Source: DATEBA01 sp035288045 (GTDB taxonomy: Bacteria > Actinomycetota > UBA4738 > HRBIN12). From it: a stretch of DNA of 64,000 bases. The notes beneath the pieces were generated by a model. The model saw nothing but the letters and a program-made list of their open reading frames with translations, was not told the origin of the DNA and did no database searches. Position numbers and translations under genes: made by a program. Every line of letters begins with the position of its first letter. The stretch's first letter is position 1. The stretch is taken from NCBI GenBank assembly GCA_035288045.1, contig DATEBA010000046.1, positions 17,539-81,538 of the forward strand, given 5' to 3'. Shown piece after piece: positions 51,232-63,418 of this stretch.

Positions 51232-52094
51232 TCGAGGATCTCTGCCCCGCCGACTCTCGGTGCGAGCCGAAGGACGCTCCAGCCTGGACCGGGGTCGGGG
51301 ACGCCAACGGTGCCGGCCTCGAACGCGAGAAGGGAGGGCCCGGCGCCGGACATGCACACCGGCACCCCGCCCGCACGGAGATCGTCGAAGACCGCGCGCA
51401 CGTGCGGGACCAGCGGCAGGCGGGTCGGCTGGTGCAGCCGATCCTCGAGGGCCTCGCCGAGCAGATCGGTTCGCCCTGTGAGGGCGACGACGGCGAGAGC
51501 GGCGCGGCCGGCGTTGAACGCGGCGTCCTCCAGTCGCACCTCGTCCGGAAGGACGCGTCGAGCATCCGTGGTGGGCAGCCGAACGTCCAGCGGAACGAGG
51601 ACCGCCGGGCGCAGATCCGGCGCCGGCACGAGGGACTCGGCGCGCCAGCCGCCCGCGCCGCGATACGCGAGCACCAACCCGCCTCGGAGCGCGCCGGCCA
51701 CGTTGTCGGGGTGGCCCTCGATCTCGATCGCGAGGGCGAGGAGCTCGTCGGGAGAGCTCGCGGCGCCGAGGAGCCGGTCGGCCAGCACAACACCGGCGAC
51801 GACGGCGGCCGCGGAGGAACCCAGCCCCCGCTCTATCGGGATCCGGTTCGTGCACGAGACCGCCATGGGCGGCAGCTCACGGCCTAGGGAGCGAGCCACG
51901 TGGGCCATCGAGCGAGCGATAAGGTTTTCCTCTCCGGCGGGCAGCTCCTCGTGGCCCTCACCCCCGACCGAGAACCTGGGCTGGGCCTCCGTGTCGATCG
52001 CGACCTCGTTCAGCAGGTCGAGCGCGAGCGCGAGGCAATCGAACCCCGGACCGAGGTTAGCGGCCGTCGCGGGCACTCGGGCGGTGAGCCTCAC
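51225..52094 (-). CDS. thrB: Homoserine kinase
   Basis: 289 residues, GHMP kinase making O-phosphohomoserine for threonine. Motifs: PATAANLGPGFD, the ATP loop IPIERGLGSSAAAVVAG, and the C-terminal SGAGPSLLAF. The GTG start overlaps the thrC stop (GTGA). Confidence 0.96.
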   Translation of the reverse strand: MRLTARVPATAANLGPGFDCLALALDLLNEVAIDTEAQPRFSVGGEGHEELPAGEENLIARSMAHVARSLGRELPPMAVSCTNRIPIERGLGSSAAAVVAGVVLADRLLGAASSPDELLALAIEIEGHPDNVAGALRGGLVLAYRGAGGWRAESLVPAPDLRPAVLVPLDVRLPTTDARRVLPDEVRLEDAAFNAGRAALAVVALTGRTDLLGEALEDRLHQPTRLPLVPHVRAVFDDLRAGGVPVCMSGAGPSLLAFEAGTVGVPDPGPGWSVLRLAPRVGGAEILEA

Positions 52095-53149
52095 AGCCCC
52101 AGCTCGGCGGCCACCGCCGCCGGGTCGGCCGGCACCGCCGGAGGGTGACTCGCCCCGGTGATCGCCCACTCGGGGTCCTTCAGGCCGTGGCCCGTAAGAA
52201 CGCAGACGGCCGTGGCGCCCTGCGCAAGCCGTCCCTCTTCGGCCAGATGGATGAGCCCGGCGACGGACGCCGCCGACGCGAGCTCCGCGAACAGACCCTC
52301 ATGCGCGACCCGACGGTACGCAACCAGGATCTCGCGGTCGGTCACCGCCAGGATCTCCCCCTCGGATTCCCGCGCCGCGGCCACCGCCTTCTCCCAGGAA
52401 GCCGGGTTGCCGATCCGGATGGCGGTCGCGATCGTCTGGGGATCCTTCACCGGCGAGCCCTGGACGATCGGCGCGGCGCCGCGAGCCTGGAACCCGTACA
52501 GAGCGGGCGGCTCGGCGATCACCCCGTCGGCGAGGTACTCGCGGTACCCGATCCAGTGGCTCGTGATGTTCCCCGCGTTGCCGACGGGCACGAGGTGGAG
52601 GTCGGGCGCGCGGCCGAGCGCGTCGCAGATCTCGAACGCTGCCGTCTTCTGCCCCTCCAGCCGGAACGGGTTGACGGAATTCACGAGCGTCACCGGATAC
52701 CGATCCGCAAGGCCACGCGCGAGCTCGAGCGAGGCGTCGAAGTTGCCCTCGACCTCTAGCACCCTGGCCCCATGCACGAGCGTCTGGGCCATCTTCCCGA
52801 GTGCGATCTTGCCCTTCGGGACCAGCACGGCGCACGTGATGCCCGCCTTCGCCGCGTAGGCCGCGGCTGAGGCGCTCGTGTTACCGGTGGACGCGCACAC
52901 CACCGCCTTCGACCCCTCTTCGAGGGCCTTGCTGATCGCGAGCGTCATCCCCCGGTCCTTGAACGAGCCCGTTGGATTCGCGCCCTCGTACTTGAGGTAC
53001 GCCTCGCACCCAGTCTCGGCTGACAGCGGTTCGGAGCGGACGAGCGGAGTCCCGCCCTCGCGGAGCGTCACGACCGGGGTGACGTCGGAGACCGGAAGAC
53101 GATCCCGATACTCCTCCAGGATGCCGCGCCACTGGTGGGCGCCGGGCAT
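52091..53149 (-). CDS. thrC: Threonine synthase
   Basis: 352 residues, the shorter class typical of actinobacteria. PLP enzyme; cofactor lysine Lys64 in GSFKDRGM, phosphate loop STGNTSASAAAYA near residues 88-100, and VGNAGNITSHW. The ATG shares a base with the hom stop and has GGAGG five bases upstream. Confidence 0.97.
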   Translation of the reverse strand: MPGAHQWRGILEEYRDRLPVSDVTPVVTLREGGTPLVRSEPLSAETGCEAYLKYEGANPTGSFKDRGMTLAISKALEEGSKAVVCASTGNTSASAAAYAAKAGITCAVLVPKGKIALGKMAQTLVHGARVLEVEGNFDASLELARGLADRYPVTLVNSVNPFRLEGQKTAAFEICDALGRAPDLHLVPVGNAGNITSHWIGYREYLADGVIAEPPALYGFQARGAAPIVQGSPVKDPQTIATAIRIGNPASWEKAVAAARESEGEILAVTDREILVAYRRVAHEGLFAELASAASVAGLIHLAEEGRLAQGATAVCVLTGHGLKDPEWAITGASHPPAVPADPAAVAAELGL

Positions 53150-54438
53150 CACTCCTCCCCCTCCACCCGCAGCACGCTCTGGACGGCGTGAACCACGTCG
53201 AGCTCGCGCAGACCCTGGAGGGTCTTCTGGAATGCGCCCTCACGTGCGCGATGGGTCACGAACACGAGCTGCGCCTCGTCGCCCGTCCCCTCCTGCCACA
53301 CGCTCTTGATAGATACCCGGTTCCTGCCGAAGACGTCGGCGATCTCGGCCAGGACGCCGGGGCGGTCCTCAACCTTCAGGAGCAGGTAGTACTGGCCCTC
53401 CACGTCGTCCATCGGACGGATGCCTCGCTGGAGCACGCACGTGCATCCGACGCCCCTGCCCCCGTTCACGATGTGCCGCGCGGTCGAAACGAGGTCGCCG
53501 ACGACCGACGTGGCCGTCGGATCCCCTCCGGCACCCCGTCCATAGAACATGAGCTCTCCGACCTTCGCGCCCTCGACGAACACCGCGTTGAACGACTCCC
53601 GCACCGCAGCGAGCGGGTGAGCTGCCGGCACCATCGCCGGGTGGACGCGCGCGGCGATCTGCTCGCCCTCCAGCTCCGCGATGGCGAGCAGCTTCACCAC
53701 GTAGCCCAGGCGGCGCGCGAAGGCGATGTCGTCGGCGGAGACGCTCGCGATCCCCTCGCGGAACACGTCGGGCGCAACGACCCGCGCGTTGAAGGCGATC
53801 GAGGCGAGGATCGCGCACTTGGCCGCGGCGTCGTGGCCGTCGACGTCGGCGGCCGGATCGGCTTCCGCGTAGCCCAGACGCTGTGCCTCCGCGAGCGCGT
53901 CGCCAAAGGACATCCCGTCCTCGGACATCCTGGTCAGGATGTAGTTCGTGGTGCCGTTCACGATGCCTGTGATGCGGGCGACCCGCTCGCCCGCGAGGGA
54001 CTCCTTGAGCGGGCGGATCAGGGGGATGCCCCCGGCGACGGCGGCCTCGAAGTAGAGGTCGACGCCGCGGCCGTCCGCGGCATCGAAGATCTCCCGCCCG
54101 TGGTTGGCCAGGAGCTCCTTGTTCGCCGTCACGACCGGTTTCCCCGCCTCGAGCGCTGCCAGGATCAGCGACCGAGCCGGCTCAACACCGCCGATCAGCT
54201 CGCAAACGATGTCGACATCCGGGTCCGCGACGACGCCGCTGGCGTCTTCGGTCATGCGCGAGGGGTCGATCGGGACGTCCCGCACGCGGCCCGCGTCGAG
54301 GACGGCTACCCGGGCCGCCTCCAGCCGAACGCCAGTCCGAAGCGCGATCACATCACCGTGTTCGGCGAGCATGCGGACGACGGCCGCGCCCACGTTCCCG
54401 CAGCCGAGCAGACCTACCCCGAGCGTTCGCTCGCTCAC
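53149..54438 (-). CDS. hom: Homoserine dehydrogenase
   Basis: 429 residues. NAD(P) domain GLLGCGNVGAAVV, catalytic centre with VTANKELLA, GIVNGTTNYIL and YAEADPAADVDGHDAA, and a C-terminal ACT domain (YYLLLKVEDRPGVLAEIADVFG) for threonine feedback control. The GTG at 54438 forms a GTGA overlap with a short upstream reading frame; a GTG four codons earlier is possible. Confidence 0.96.
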   Translation of the reverse strand: MSERTLGVGLLGCGNVGAAVVRMLAEHGDVIALRTGVRLEAARVAVLDAGRVRDVPIDPSRMTEDASGVVADPDVDIVCELIGGVEPARSLILAALEAGKPVVTANKELLANHGREIFDAADGRGVDLYFEAAVAGGIPLIRPLKESLAGERVARITGIVNGTTNYILTRMSEDGMSFGDALAEAQRLGYAEADPAADVDGHDAAAKCAILASIAFNARVVAPDVFREGIASVSADDIAFARRLGYVVKLLAIAELEGEQIAARVHPAMVPAAHPLAAVRESFNAVFVEGAKVGELMFYGRGAGGDPTATSVVGDLVSTARHIVNGGRGVGCTCVLQRGIRPMDDVEGQYYLLLKVEDRPGVLAEIADVFGRNRVSIKSVWQEGTGDEAQLVFVTHRAREGAFQKTLQGLRELDVVHAVQSVLRVEGEE

Positions 54439-54521
54439 CCCGCCAGCCACCTCGCCATGAGTATCTCGTCCTCGTAACCGTAGGACTTGCGGGAGTCCCT
54501 GGCGAGCCGACCCTCAGGCAT
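54435..54521 (-). other. 28-codon reading frame between argS and hom, possible lysA remnant or coupling peptide
   Basis: It starts with an ATG overlapping the argS stop by eight bases and its TGA overlaps the hom GTG (GTGA), the junction type used by real gene pairs in this window. Its end, YGYEDEILMARWLAG, loosely recalls the RRETYEDLLAR-like end of diaminopimelate decarboxylase, the gene (lysA) that normally lies here in actinobacteria. This may also be chance or a short peptide that couples translation. Low confidence. Confidence 0.3.
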
Positions 54522-56187
54522 CGATCCGCTCCATCGACTCGGGCGCGGAGACCCCGAGGAGTTCCAGGGCGTTAGCGATGACACGCTTGGCGGCGACGCA
54601 GACCCACAGGCGCGCCTGGGTGAGCCCGGCGTCGTCGGATATGACCCGACACTCGGTGTAGAACCGGTGGAACCTGGCGGCGAGCTCCTGCGAGAAATGC
54701 GTGAGCCTGTACGGGGCACGCGCCGCCGCCGCCGACGCGACCAAGGCGGGGAAGTCGGCGATGGCTCGGACGAGGTCGTGCTCGCTTTCCTGCCGAAGCT
54801 GAGCGAGGTCGACCTGCTCGATCGGCAGGAGCGCGATCCCGCGCTCGGTGGCGGTCCTCAGGATGCTCGCGATGCGCGCATGTCCGTACTGCACGTAGTA
54901 CACGGGGTTCTCCATGGACTGCTGTTTCACCACCTCGATGTCGAAGCTCATGGTGGAGTCGTTCGACTGGGAGAGCAGCGTGAAGCGGGCCGCGTCGGCG
55001 CCAACTTCGTCGATCAGCTCGTCGAGCGAGATGAACGTGCCGGCCCGTTTGCTCATCGGCACCGGCTCTCCCGCCCGCAAGAACGACACGAACTGGTAGA
55101 TCACCATCTCCACCGCTTCGGGATCGAACCCAAGCGCCCGCGCGGCTCCACGCACCCGCGCGACGTCGCCGTGATGGTCCGCGCCCCACACGTAGATCAC
55201 GTGATCGAAGCCGCGACGGAACTTGTCGATCAGGTACGCGCAGTCGGCCCCGAAGTAGGTGTGCGAGCCGTTGCTACGGATCACCACCCGGTCCTTGTCG
55301 TCACCGAAGTCCGTCGAACGGAACCAGATGGCGCCGCCCGCGTCGTACGCGTAACCCGCCTCTCGCAGCTGCTCCACGGCCGCCTCTATCTCGCCCGACT
55401 GCTCCAGCTCCCGCTCGGAGATGTAGACGTCGAACCGGACGCCGAACCGCTCGAGGGTCCGTGCGGTCTGCCCGAGCACCCGACGCACCCCGAGCTCCAG
55501 GATGCGGGCCGCGCGATCGCCTGCGGGAAGGTCCGCCGGCGCCGGGCCCTCCGCGTCTAGGATGTCGCGCGCGATGTCGACGATGTACTCGCCGTGGTAG
55601 CCGTCCTCGGGCACGTCGGCCACACGCCCGAGGAGCTGGAGGTAGCGGGCCTCGACGGACTGCCCGAACCGGTCCATCTGCCCCCCGGCGTCGTTGAAGT
55701 AGTACTCCCGTTCGACGCGCCACCCAGCGGCTTCGAGCAGACGCGCAATCGCGTCGCCGAGCGTCGCGTTACGGGCGTGCCCGATGTGGAGCGGCCCTGT
55801 GGGGTTCGCGGACACGAACTCCACCTGCACGGACCGGCCCTGGGGTTCGGCGCGGCCGTAGGCCTCGTCGCGCGCGGCCACCTCGCGTAGCACGTCGCGG
55901 AGCCAGTCGTCGGCTACGTGAAGATTGATGAAGCCCAGGCCGGCCACCTCGGCCCGCCGGATCAACTCCGTGGAGGGCAGATGCTCGACGATCCTCTCCG
56001 CGAGCTCGCGCGGGCTGAGATCGATCTTCGCGCCCATCACGAGCGCCACGTTCGTGGAGAAGTCGCCGAACTGCTTGCGCCTCGGCTTGGAGAACTCGAT
56101 CGGGAAGTCGGCGATCTCCATACCGAGGTCGGCGAAGACACCCACCAGCGCCTCGGCGACGAGCGCCGACAGCCGGTCCTCGATCAT
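54514..56187 (-). CDS. argS: Arginyl-tRNA synthetase
   Basis: 557 residues, class Ia synthetase. HIGH motif in GPLHIGHARN near 130, KMSKS-equivalent MSKRAG, N-terminal Add1 domain for the tRNA D-loop, C-terminal DALR anticodon-binding domain ending LGVSAPESM. The ATG overlaps the response regulator stop (ATGA), so it is the second gene of that transcript. Confidence 0.98.
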   Translation of the reverse strand: MIEDRLSALVAEALVGVFADLGMEIADFPIEFSKPRRKQFGDFSTNVALVMGAKIDLSPRELAERIVEHLPSTELIRRAEVAGLGFINLHVADDWLRDVLREVAARDEAYGRAEPQGRSVQVEFVSANPTGPLHIGHARNATLGDAIARLLEAAGWRVEREYYFNDAGGQMDRFGQSVEARYLQLLGRVADVPEDGYHGEYIVDIARDILDAEGPAPADLPAGDRAARILELGVRRVLGQTARTLERFGVRFDVYISERELEQSGEIEAAVEQLREAGYAYDAGGAIWFRSTDFGDDKDRVVIRSNGSHTYFGADCAYLIDKFRRGFDHVIYVWGADHHGDVARVRGAARALGFDPEAVEMVIYQFVSFLRAGEPVPMSKRAGTFISLDELIDEVGADAARFTLLSQSNDSTMSFDIEVVKQQSMENPVYYVQYGHARIASILRTATERGIALLPIEQVDLAQLRQESEHDLVRAIADFPALVASAAAARAPYRLTHFSQELAARFHRFYTECRVISDDAGLTQARLWVCVAAKRVIANALELLGVSAPESMERIDA

Positions 56188-56567
56188 CGTTCGGCGAGCC
56201 AGCCCCGCAGGTCTACGACGAGCTGTGCGGGGTCGAAGGGCTTCGTTACGTAGGCCAGCACGCCGAGGGCCTGGCCGCGCTCCCGGTCCTCGTCCTGGGC
56301 GCGTGCCGACAGGAACACCACCGCCACGTCGGCCAGGTTCGGATCATCTTTCATCCGCGCGCAGACCTCCCACCCGTCGAGACCGGGCATCATCACGTCG
56401 AGGAGCACGGCGTCCGGGCGGCGCTCCCGCATCTTGGCGATCGCTTCGTCGCCGCGCGCGGCGGTCTCGACGTCGTACCCGTCGAGCCGGAAGTTCACCT
56501 GAAGAAGCCGCACGATGACGGGGTCGTCGTCCACGATCAGGATGCGGGGTTTGGCCTGGTCGGACAC
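56184..56567 (-). CDS. Stand-alone response regulator (receiver domain only)
   Basis: 127 residues, a CheY-like receiver without an output domain. Acidic pocket VDDDP near residue 12, phospho-acceptor Asp in LLDVMMPGLDG, switch Ser in VFLSAR and the conserved Lys in TKPF. No histidine kinase is nearby. The GTG at 56567 lies nine bases after TATGCT. Coupled to argS, an odd pairing. Confidence 0.93.
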   Translation of the reverse strand: MSDQAKPRILIVDDDPVIVRLLQVNFRLDGYDVETAARGDEAIAKMRERRPDAVLLDVMMPGLDGWEVCARMKDDPNLADVAVVFLSARAQDEDRERGQALGVLAYVTKPFDPAQLVVDLRGWLAER

Positions 56568-56576
56568 GATGCCCGA

Positions 56577-56582
56577 AGCATA
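56577..56582 (-). promoter_or_regulatory. -10 box for the response regulator-argS operon
   Basis: TATGCT on the minus strand, nine bases before the GTG at 56567, predicting a leader of about two bases. Confidence 0.45.
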
Positions 56583-56624
56583 GCGACCGCGGACCCCGCC
56601 GGCGGGCACGCCGGGGGGCGTTGC

Positions 56625-56630
56625 TAGACT
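56625..56630 (+). promoter_or_regulatory. -10 box of the tRNA-Arg gene
   Basis: TAGACT, ending ten bases before the mature 5' end of the tRNA. No clear -35. Confidence 0.35.
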
Positions 56631-56640
56631 CTCCCCATTC

Positions 56641-56712
<72 letters not shown>

Positions 56713-56731
56713 CCGAGTGAGATCGCGGCCT

Positions 56732-56767
56732 CCACGGTCTCTCCGCGGACCCCCCGGGCGGCCGTGG
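56732..56767 (+). terminator. Possible terminator of the tRNA-Arg gene
   Basis: CCACGG and CCGTGG pair around a 24-base loop that itself can fold (CCGCGG). It lies 20 bases past the tRNA and may also serve the convergent DUF3618 gene. Nothing else is seen in 56713-56789. Confidence 0.35.
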
Positions 56768-56789
56768 TTCGCCGCGACGCGGCCAGGGG

Positions 56790-57029
56790 TCACCGATCGT
56801 CGCGCACGATCCGGACGACCACCTCGGCAGCGCGGCTGCGATCCGATCGCCTCGATCGGAAGCGCCGGAGCATGACGGCAGTTACCCCCAAGCCGAGAAG
56901 CACGCCGACCAGGCTCTTGGCCGAGCGGAGCATCGCGGGCAAGCGGTCCTCGAGCTCCAGGAGGTCCCGCTCGAGCCGTTGCCGGGCCTCGTCGATCTCG
57001 GTCACCTTGCGAGCTGCTGCCTGGCCCAT
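56790..57029 (-). CDS. DUF3618-like small membrane protein
   Basis: 79 residues. A charged amphipathic helix (TEIDEARQRLERDLLELEDRLP) followed by one membrane helix (SLVGVLLGLGVTAVML) and a basic tail, the DUF3618 pattern found in actinobacteria next to Holin-X-like genes. Function unknown. The ATG at 57029 has AGGAGGA six bases upstream and overlaps the preceding gene by 28 bases. Confidence 0.7.
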   Translation of the reverse strand: MGQAAARKVTEIDEARQRLERDLLELEDRLPAMLRSAKSLVGVLLGLGVTAVMLRRFRSRRSDRSRAAEVVVRIVRDDR

Positions 57030-57475
57030 CGGGCGTCCTCCTTCAGCGTCTCCTTCGTCCGCTCCGGCGTGGTGGGGGCGGTCCGCATGGCGCGCCGGCC
57101 GGCGAGGACGAGCGCACCCGCGATCGCAGCCAACACGGCCGACACGATCAGGTGGGCCGCCCACGCCGGGAGCACCAGGTCGAGAGCGGCCGATCCCGAG
57201 GCCGCCGCGAAGCCGAGCGCGAACAGACCGAGCACAGCGGCGACGGCCATCATGCCGGCGCCCCAGGCCCGGACCGACACGGCCTCGGTGATCTCGATCC
57301 GGACCAGCTCCACCTGCTTGCGCACCAAGGTGCGGGCACCGTCCACCGCCGAGGCGATCACCGCACCGAGCGGCCGCCTCGGCCGGAACTGCGGCGAGCC
57401 GGACGGACCGGCGCCGGGTGCTCCGTTCGAGGCGACAGGCCCGACGCCTCCGTTCCCTTCGATCCGGTCGCTCAC
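57002..57475 (-). CDS. Actinobacterial Holin-X/phage-holin-family-like membrane protein
   Basis: 157 residues. A Gly/Pro-rich N-terminus, then a helix with VRKQVELVRIEITEAV, two membrane helices (about 70-95 and 104-125) and a charged tail ending ARWARQQLAR. This matches the Holin-X-type proteins of actinobacteria; despite the name there is no phage context. GTG start overlaps the oxidoreductase stop. Confidence 0.75.
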   Translation of the reverse strand: MSDRIEGNGGVGPVASNGAPGAGPSGSPQFRPRRPLGAVIASAVDGARTLVRKQVELVRIEITEAVSVRAWGAGMMAVAAVLGLFALGFAAASGSAALDLVLPAWAAHLIVSAVLAAIAGALVLAGRRAMRTAPTTPERTKETLKEDARWARQQLAR

Positions 57476-58500
57476 GATCTCGGTCCTCCTTTCGCGGCCT
57501 CGCCCGACAGGCCCTCCGCGCCTCTCACCGTGATAACCACCTTCCCTCGAGCATCCCCCTCACTCAGATACCTGATGGCCTCAGGAGCCTCGCTCAACCG
57601 ATAGGTCCTGTCGATGACAGGTGTGACCTTGCCGGCCTCGATCAGTTCCTTCAGGAACTGCAGGTCCTCCTGGCGCTCCGTCGAGACCAGCGGCCGGAGC
57701 TTCTGGCCCACGAGCAGCGACAGCATCGGCGCCCAGAGGATCTGACGCTGGAAGCCTCCGAACCACCGTCCGCCCTCCTCGCCCCCGACGATCACGAGGG
57801 TCCCGCGGGCGGCGAGGGCGCTTCGGAGGCGTGACAACGAACGGTTCCCCGCGGTGTCGAGGATCAGGTCATAGAGCTGCCCAGTCTCCGCGAAGTCGTG
57901 TCGTGTGTAGTCGATGACGTGGTCCGCGCCGATGGATCGGACCAGGTCCACCTTCGTCGTGCTGCACACGCCGGTGACTTCCGCTTCGAACGCCTTGGCG
58001 AGCTGCACCGCGAACGTCCCAACGCCTCCCGCCGCGCCGATGATCAGGACCTTCTGCCCCGGCTGTACCCGTCCCTTGCCGCGAAGTGCGTGGAGGGCGG
58101 CGCAGGCGGAGACGGGGACGGCCGCTGCCTGCTCGAAGGTGAGGTTCGCAGGCTTGGACGCAACCTTGTCCTCCCGAGCGCGCGCGTACTCGGCAAAGGA
58201 TCCGTCGCAGGTGCCGAACACGTCATCACCCGGCTGAAACCGCGTCACATCTTTGCCGACCGCATCAACATGCCCCGCCACATCCATGCCCCGAACGCGA
58301 GCCCTGGGCTTGCGCAGCCCGTATCCCATGAAGCGGACCAGGTACGGGAGCCCCATCATGAGATGCCATACACCGGGATCGACGCCAGCCGCGTGAACAC
58401 GCACCAACACGTCGTGATCCGCGACGATCGGCTTGTCGATGTCCTTGAGTTCCAGAACATCGTCGGGTGACCCGTACCTGTCCTGGACGATCGCCTTCAC
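57472..58500 (-). CDS. NAD(P)-dependent quinone-oxidoreductase-like medium-chain dehydrogenase
   Basis: 342 residues, zinc-free MDR/zeta-crystallin-like. N-terminal GroES-like domain (AIVQDRYGSPDDVLEL), nucleotide motif IIGAAGGVGTFAVQLAK, and VIDRTYRLSEAPEAIRYL near the C-terminus. Probably reduces quinones or enones with NADPH. GTG at 58500 has GGGAGA upstream; a TAGGAT box is further up. First gene of a coupled three-gene operon with the holin-like and DUF3618 genes. Confidence 0.88.
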   Translation of the reverse strand: MKAIVQDRYGSPDDVLELKDIDKPIVADHDVLVRVHAAGVDPGVWHLMMGLPYLVRFMGYGLRKPRARVRGMDVAGHVDAVGKDVTRFQPGDDVFGTCDGSFAEYARAREDKVASKPANLTFEQAAAVPVSACAALHALRGKGRVQPGQKVLIIGAAGGVGTFAVQLAKAFEAEVTGVCSTTKVDLVRSIGADHVIDYTRHDFAETGQLYDLILDTAGNRSLSRLRSALAARGTLVIVGGEEGGRWFGGFQRQILWAPMLSLLVGQKLRPLVSTERQEDLQFLKELIEAGKVTPVIDRTYRLSEAPEAIRYLSEGDARGKVVITVRGAEGLSGEAAKGGPRS

Positions 58501-58638
58501 CGTCGTCTCCCGCTCGTCGGTCACGGATGCGAAAGCGCCTCTCCACATCCTAGAGGTGGACGACCCCCCGAGGGAGGACTCGGTGAGTCCGACAGGAGGC
58601 GGCGCCGGCTGTCAGCCCCACCTGATCTTGATCCCCGC

Positions 58639-58670
58639 GTCCGATCTGCGGACACGTATTCGAGTACTGT
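58639..58670 (+). promoter_or_regulatory. pdxH promoter with adjacent inverted repeat
   Basis: TACTGT at 58665-58670 is a -10 box, 16 bases before the pdxH GTG. Just upstream GTCCG-ATCTG-CGGAC (58639-58653) is a perfect 5-bp inverted repeat over the -35 region, a possible operator. Confidence 0.35.
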
Positions 58671-58686
58671 CCGCTTGGGTGCCACC

Positions 58687-59298
58687 GTGAAAGTCGACCC
58701 GCCTCTCCACGAGCGCGATCTCGACCCCGACCCGATCGCTCAGTTCCGGATGTGGATGCGCGAGGCTGAGGCGGCGCAGATCCACCTGGCGGATGCGATG
58801 ACCCTCGCGACGGCCGGCGCCGACGGGGCGCCGACGGCACGCAACGTCCTGCTCCGGGGCCTGGATCAGCGGGGGTTCGTGTTCTTCACCAACTACGCGA
58901 GCCGCAAGGCCCGGCAGCTGGACGAGAACCCCAGCGCCGCGCTTGCCTTCCTGTGGCGTGAGCTGGAGCGACAAGTCTGCGTCACCGGTGCGGTGGAGCG
59001 GACGACGCCGGAGGAATCCGATGCCTACTTCCGCTCACGTCCTCGCGAGGCGCGGATCGGCGCCTGGGCATCTCGCCAGAGCGAGGTGATCTCCACCAGG
59101 CAGGAGCTCGAGGTGCGCTACGAGGAGATCGACCGCAGGCACGCGGGCAACGAGGTGCCGCGGCCACCCTTCTGGGGCGGGTTCCGCCTGATACCCGAGA
59201 CGGTGGAGTTCTGGCAAGGACGATCGCACAGGCTTCATGACCGATTCCGCTACTCGCGCGACGGGGACCACTGGCGGATCGAACGCCTGTCGCCCTAG
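58687..59298 (+). CDS. pdxH: Pyridoxamine/pyridoxine 5'-phosphate oxidase
   Basis: 203 residues. FMN enzyme making PLP, the cofactor of GlyA, ThrC and PabC above. Motifs: MTLATAGADGAPTARNVLLRG, GFVFFTNYASRKARQL, SRQSEVI, and the C-terminal WQGRSHRLHDRFRY block that binds substrate. GTG at 58687 is chosen by homology; no ribosome-binding site is seen. Its stop shares a CTAG with the OsmC gene. Confidence 0.96.
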   Translation: MKVDPPLHERDLDPDPIAQFRMWMREAEAAQIHLADAMTLATAGADGAPTARNVLLRGLDQRGFVFFTNYASRKARQLDENPSAALAFLWRELERQVCVTGAVERTTPEESDAYFRSRPREARIGAWASRQSEVISTRQELEVRYEEIDRRHAGNEVPRPPFWGGFRLIPETVEFWQGRSHRLHDRFRYSRDGDHWRIERLSP

Positions 59299-59708
59299 GC
59301 GGCGCTTGCCGCATCCTCGAGCTCGATCCGGATCGCGGGTGCGACACGGATCGAGTTGTGAACGGTGCAGTGCTCGACGACCTTCGCGAGCCGATCGCGG
59401 TACGAGGAGGGGATGGCGACCGGCAGGCGGATCCGCACGATCACGCTCCCGACCCTCGCCGGCCGCTCCTCGGCGAAGGAGAAGTCCGCCTGGACGGCGA
59501 GCCCCTCGACCGGGAGCCCATGGCGCCGAAGGAACCGCTCGGCGAAGAAGCCCACGCATGCCGCAAGGGAGCCGACGAACATCTCCACCGGGCTCGGGCC
59601 GGTGTCCTGGCCGCCGTCGTCGATCGGCTGATCGACGACCCACTCGTGCCCACGGACGACCACCACGAAGCGATCCCCGCCCTGGTAACGAACCTCAACT
59701 CCCGCCAC
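59295..59708 (-). CDS. OsmC/Ohr family protein
   Basis: 137 residues. The two redox cysteines of the family are Cys51 (GSLAACVGFF) and Cys114 (VEHCTVHNS), so a thiol peroxidase acting on organic hydroperoxides is likely. GTG at 59708 with GAGGAGG upstream. Convergent with pdxH, with overlapping stops, and divergent from the oxygen-sensitive PFOR gene. Confidence 0.9.
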   Translation of the reverse strand: MAGVEVRYQGGDRFVVVVRGHEWVVDQPIDDGGQDTGPSPVEMFVGSLAACVGFFAERFLRRHGLPVEGLAVQADFSFAEERPARVGSVIVRIRLPVAIPSSYRDRLAKVVEHCTVHNSIRVAPAIRIELEDAASAA

Positions 59709-59790
59709 GAAGCCTCCTCGACGCCACCTTGTCACCGAGAGCGAAGCCCGCCCCGAGCCGTACGCCCCCCACCGCGGGGTACCTTGGACC

Positions 59791-59820
59791 TTGATACAGG
59801 GGGCCGTCGGGCACGACTAT
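59791..59820 (+). promoter_or_regulatory. Promoter of the PFOR operon
   Basis: TTGATA, an 18-bp spacer and GACTAT. Transcription would start near 59827, giving a leader of about 19 bases that holds the GAGAGGAG ribosome-binding site. Confidence 0.45.
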
Positions 59821-59845
59821 GGCCCCGAGCCGAGAGGAGCCTCAC

Positions 59846-63414
<3,569 letters not shown>

Positions 63415-63418
<4 letters not shown>

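Noticed and set aside
57002..57475. Holin-family protein considered as a prophage marker
   Set aside because: No endolysin, integrase or structural phage genes nearby; Holin-X-type proteins are ordinary chromosomal genes in actinobacteria.
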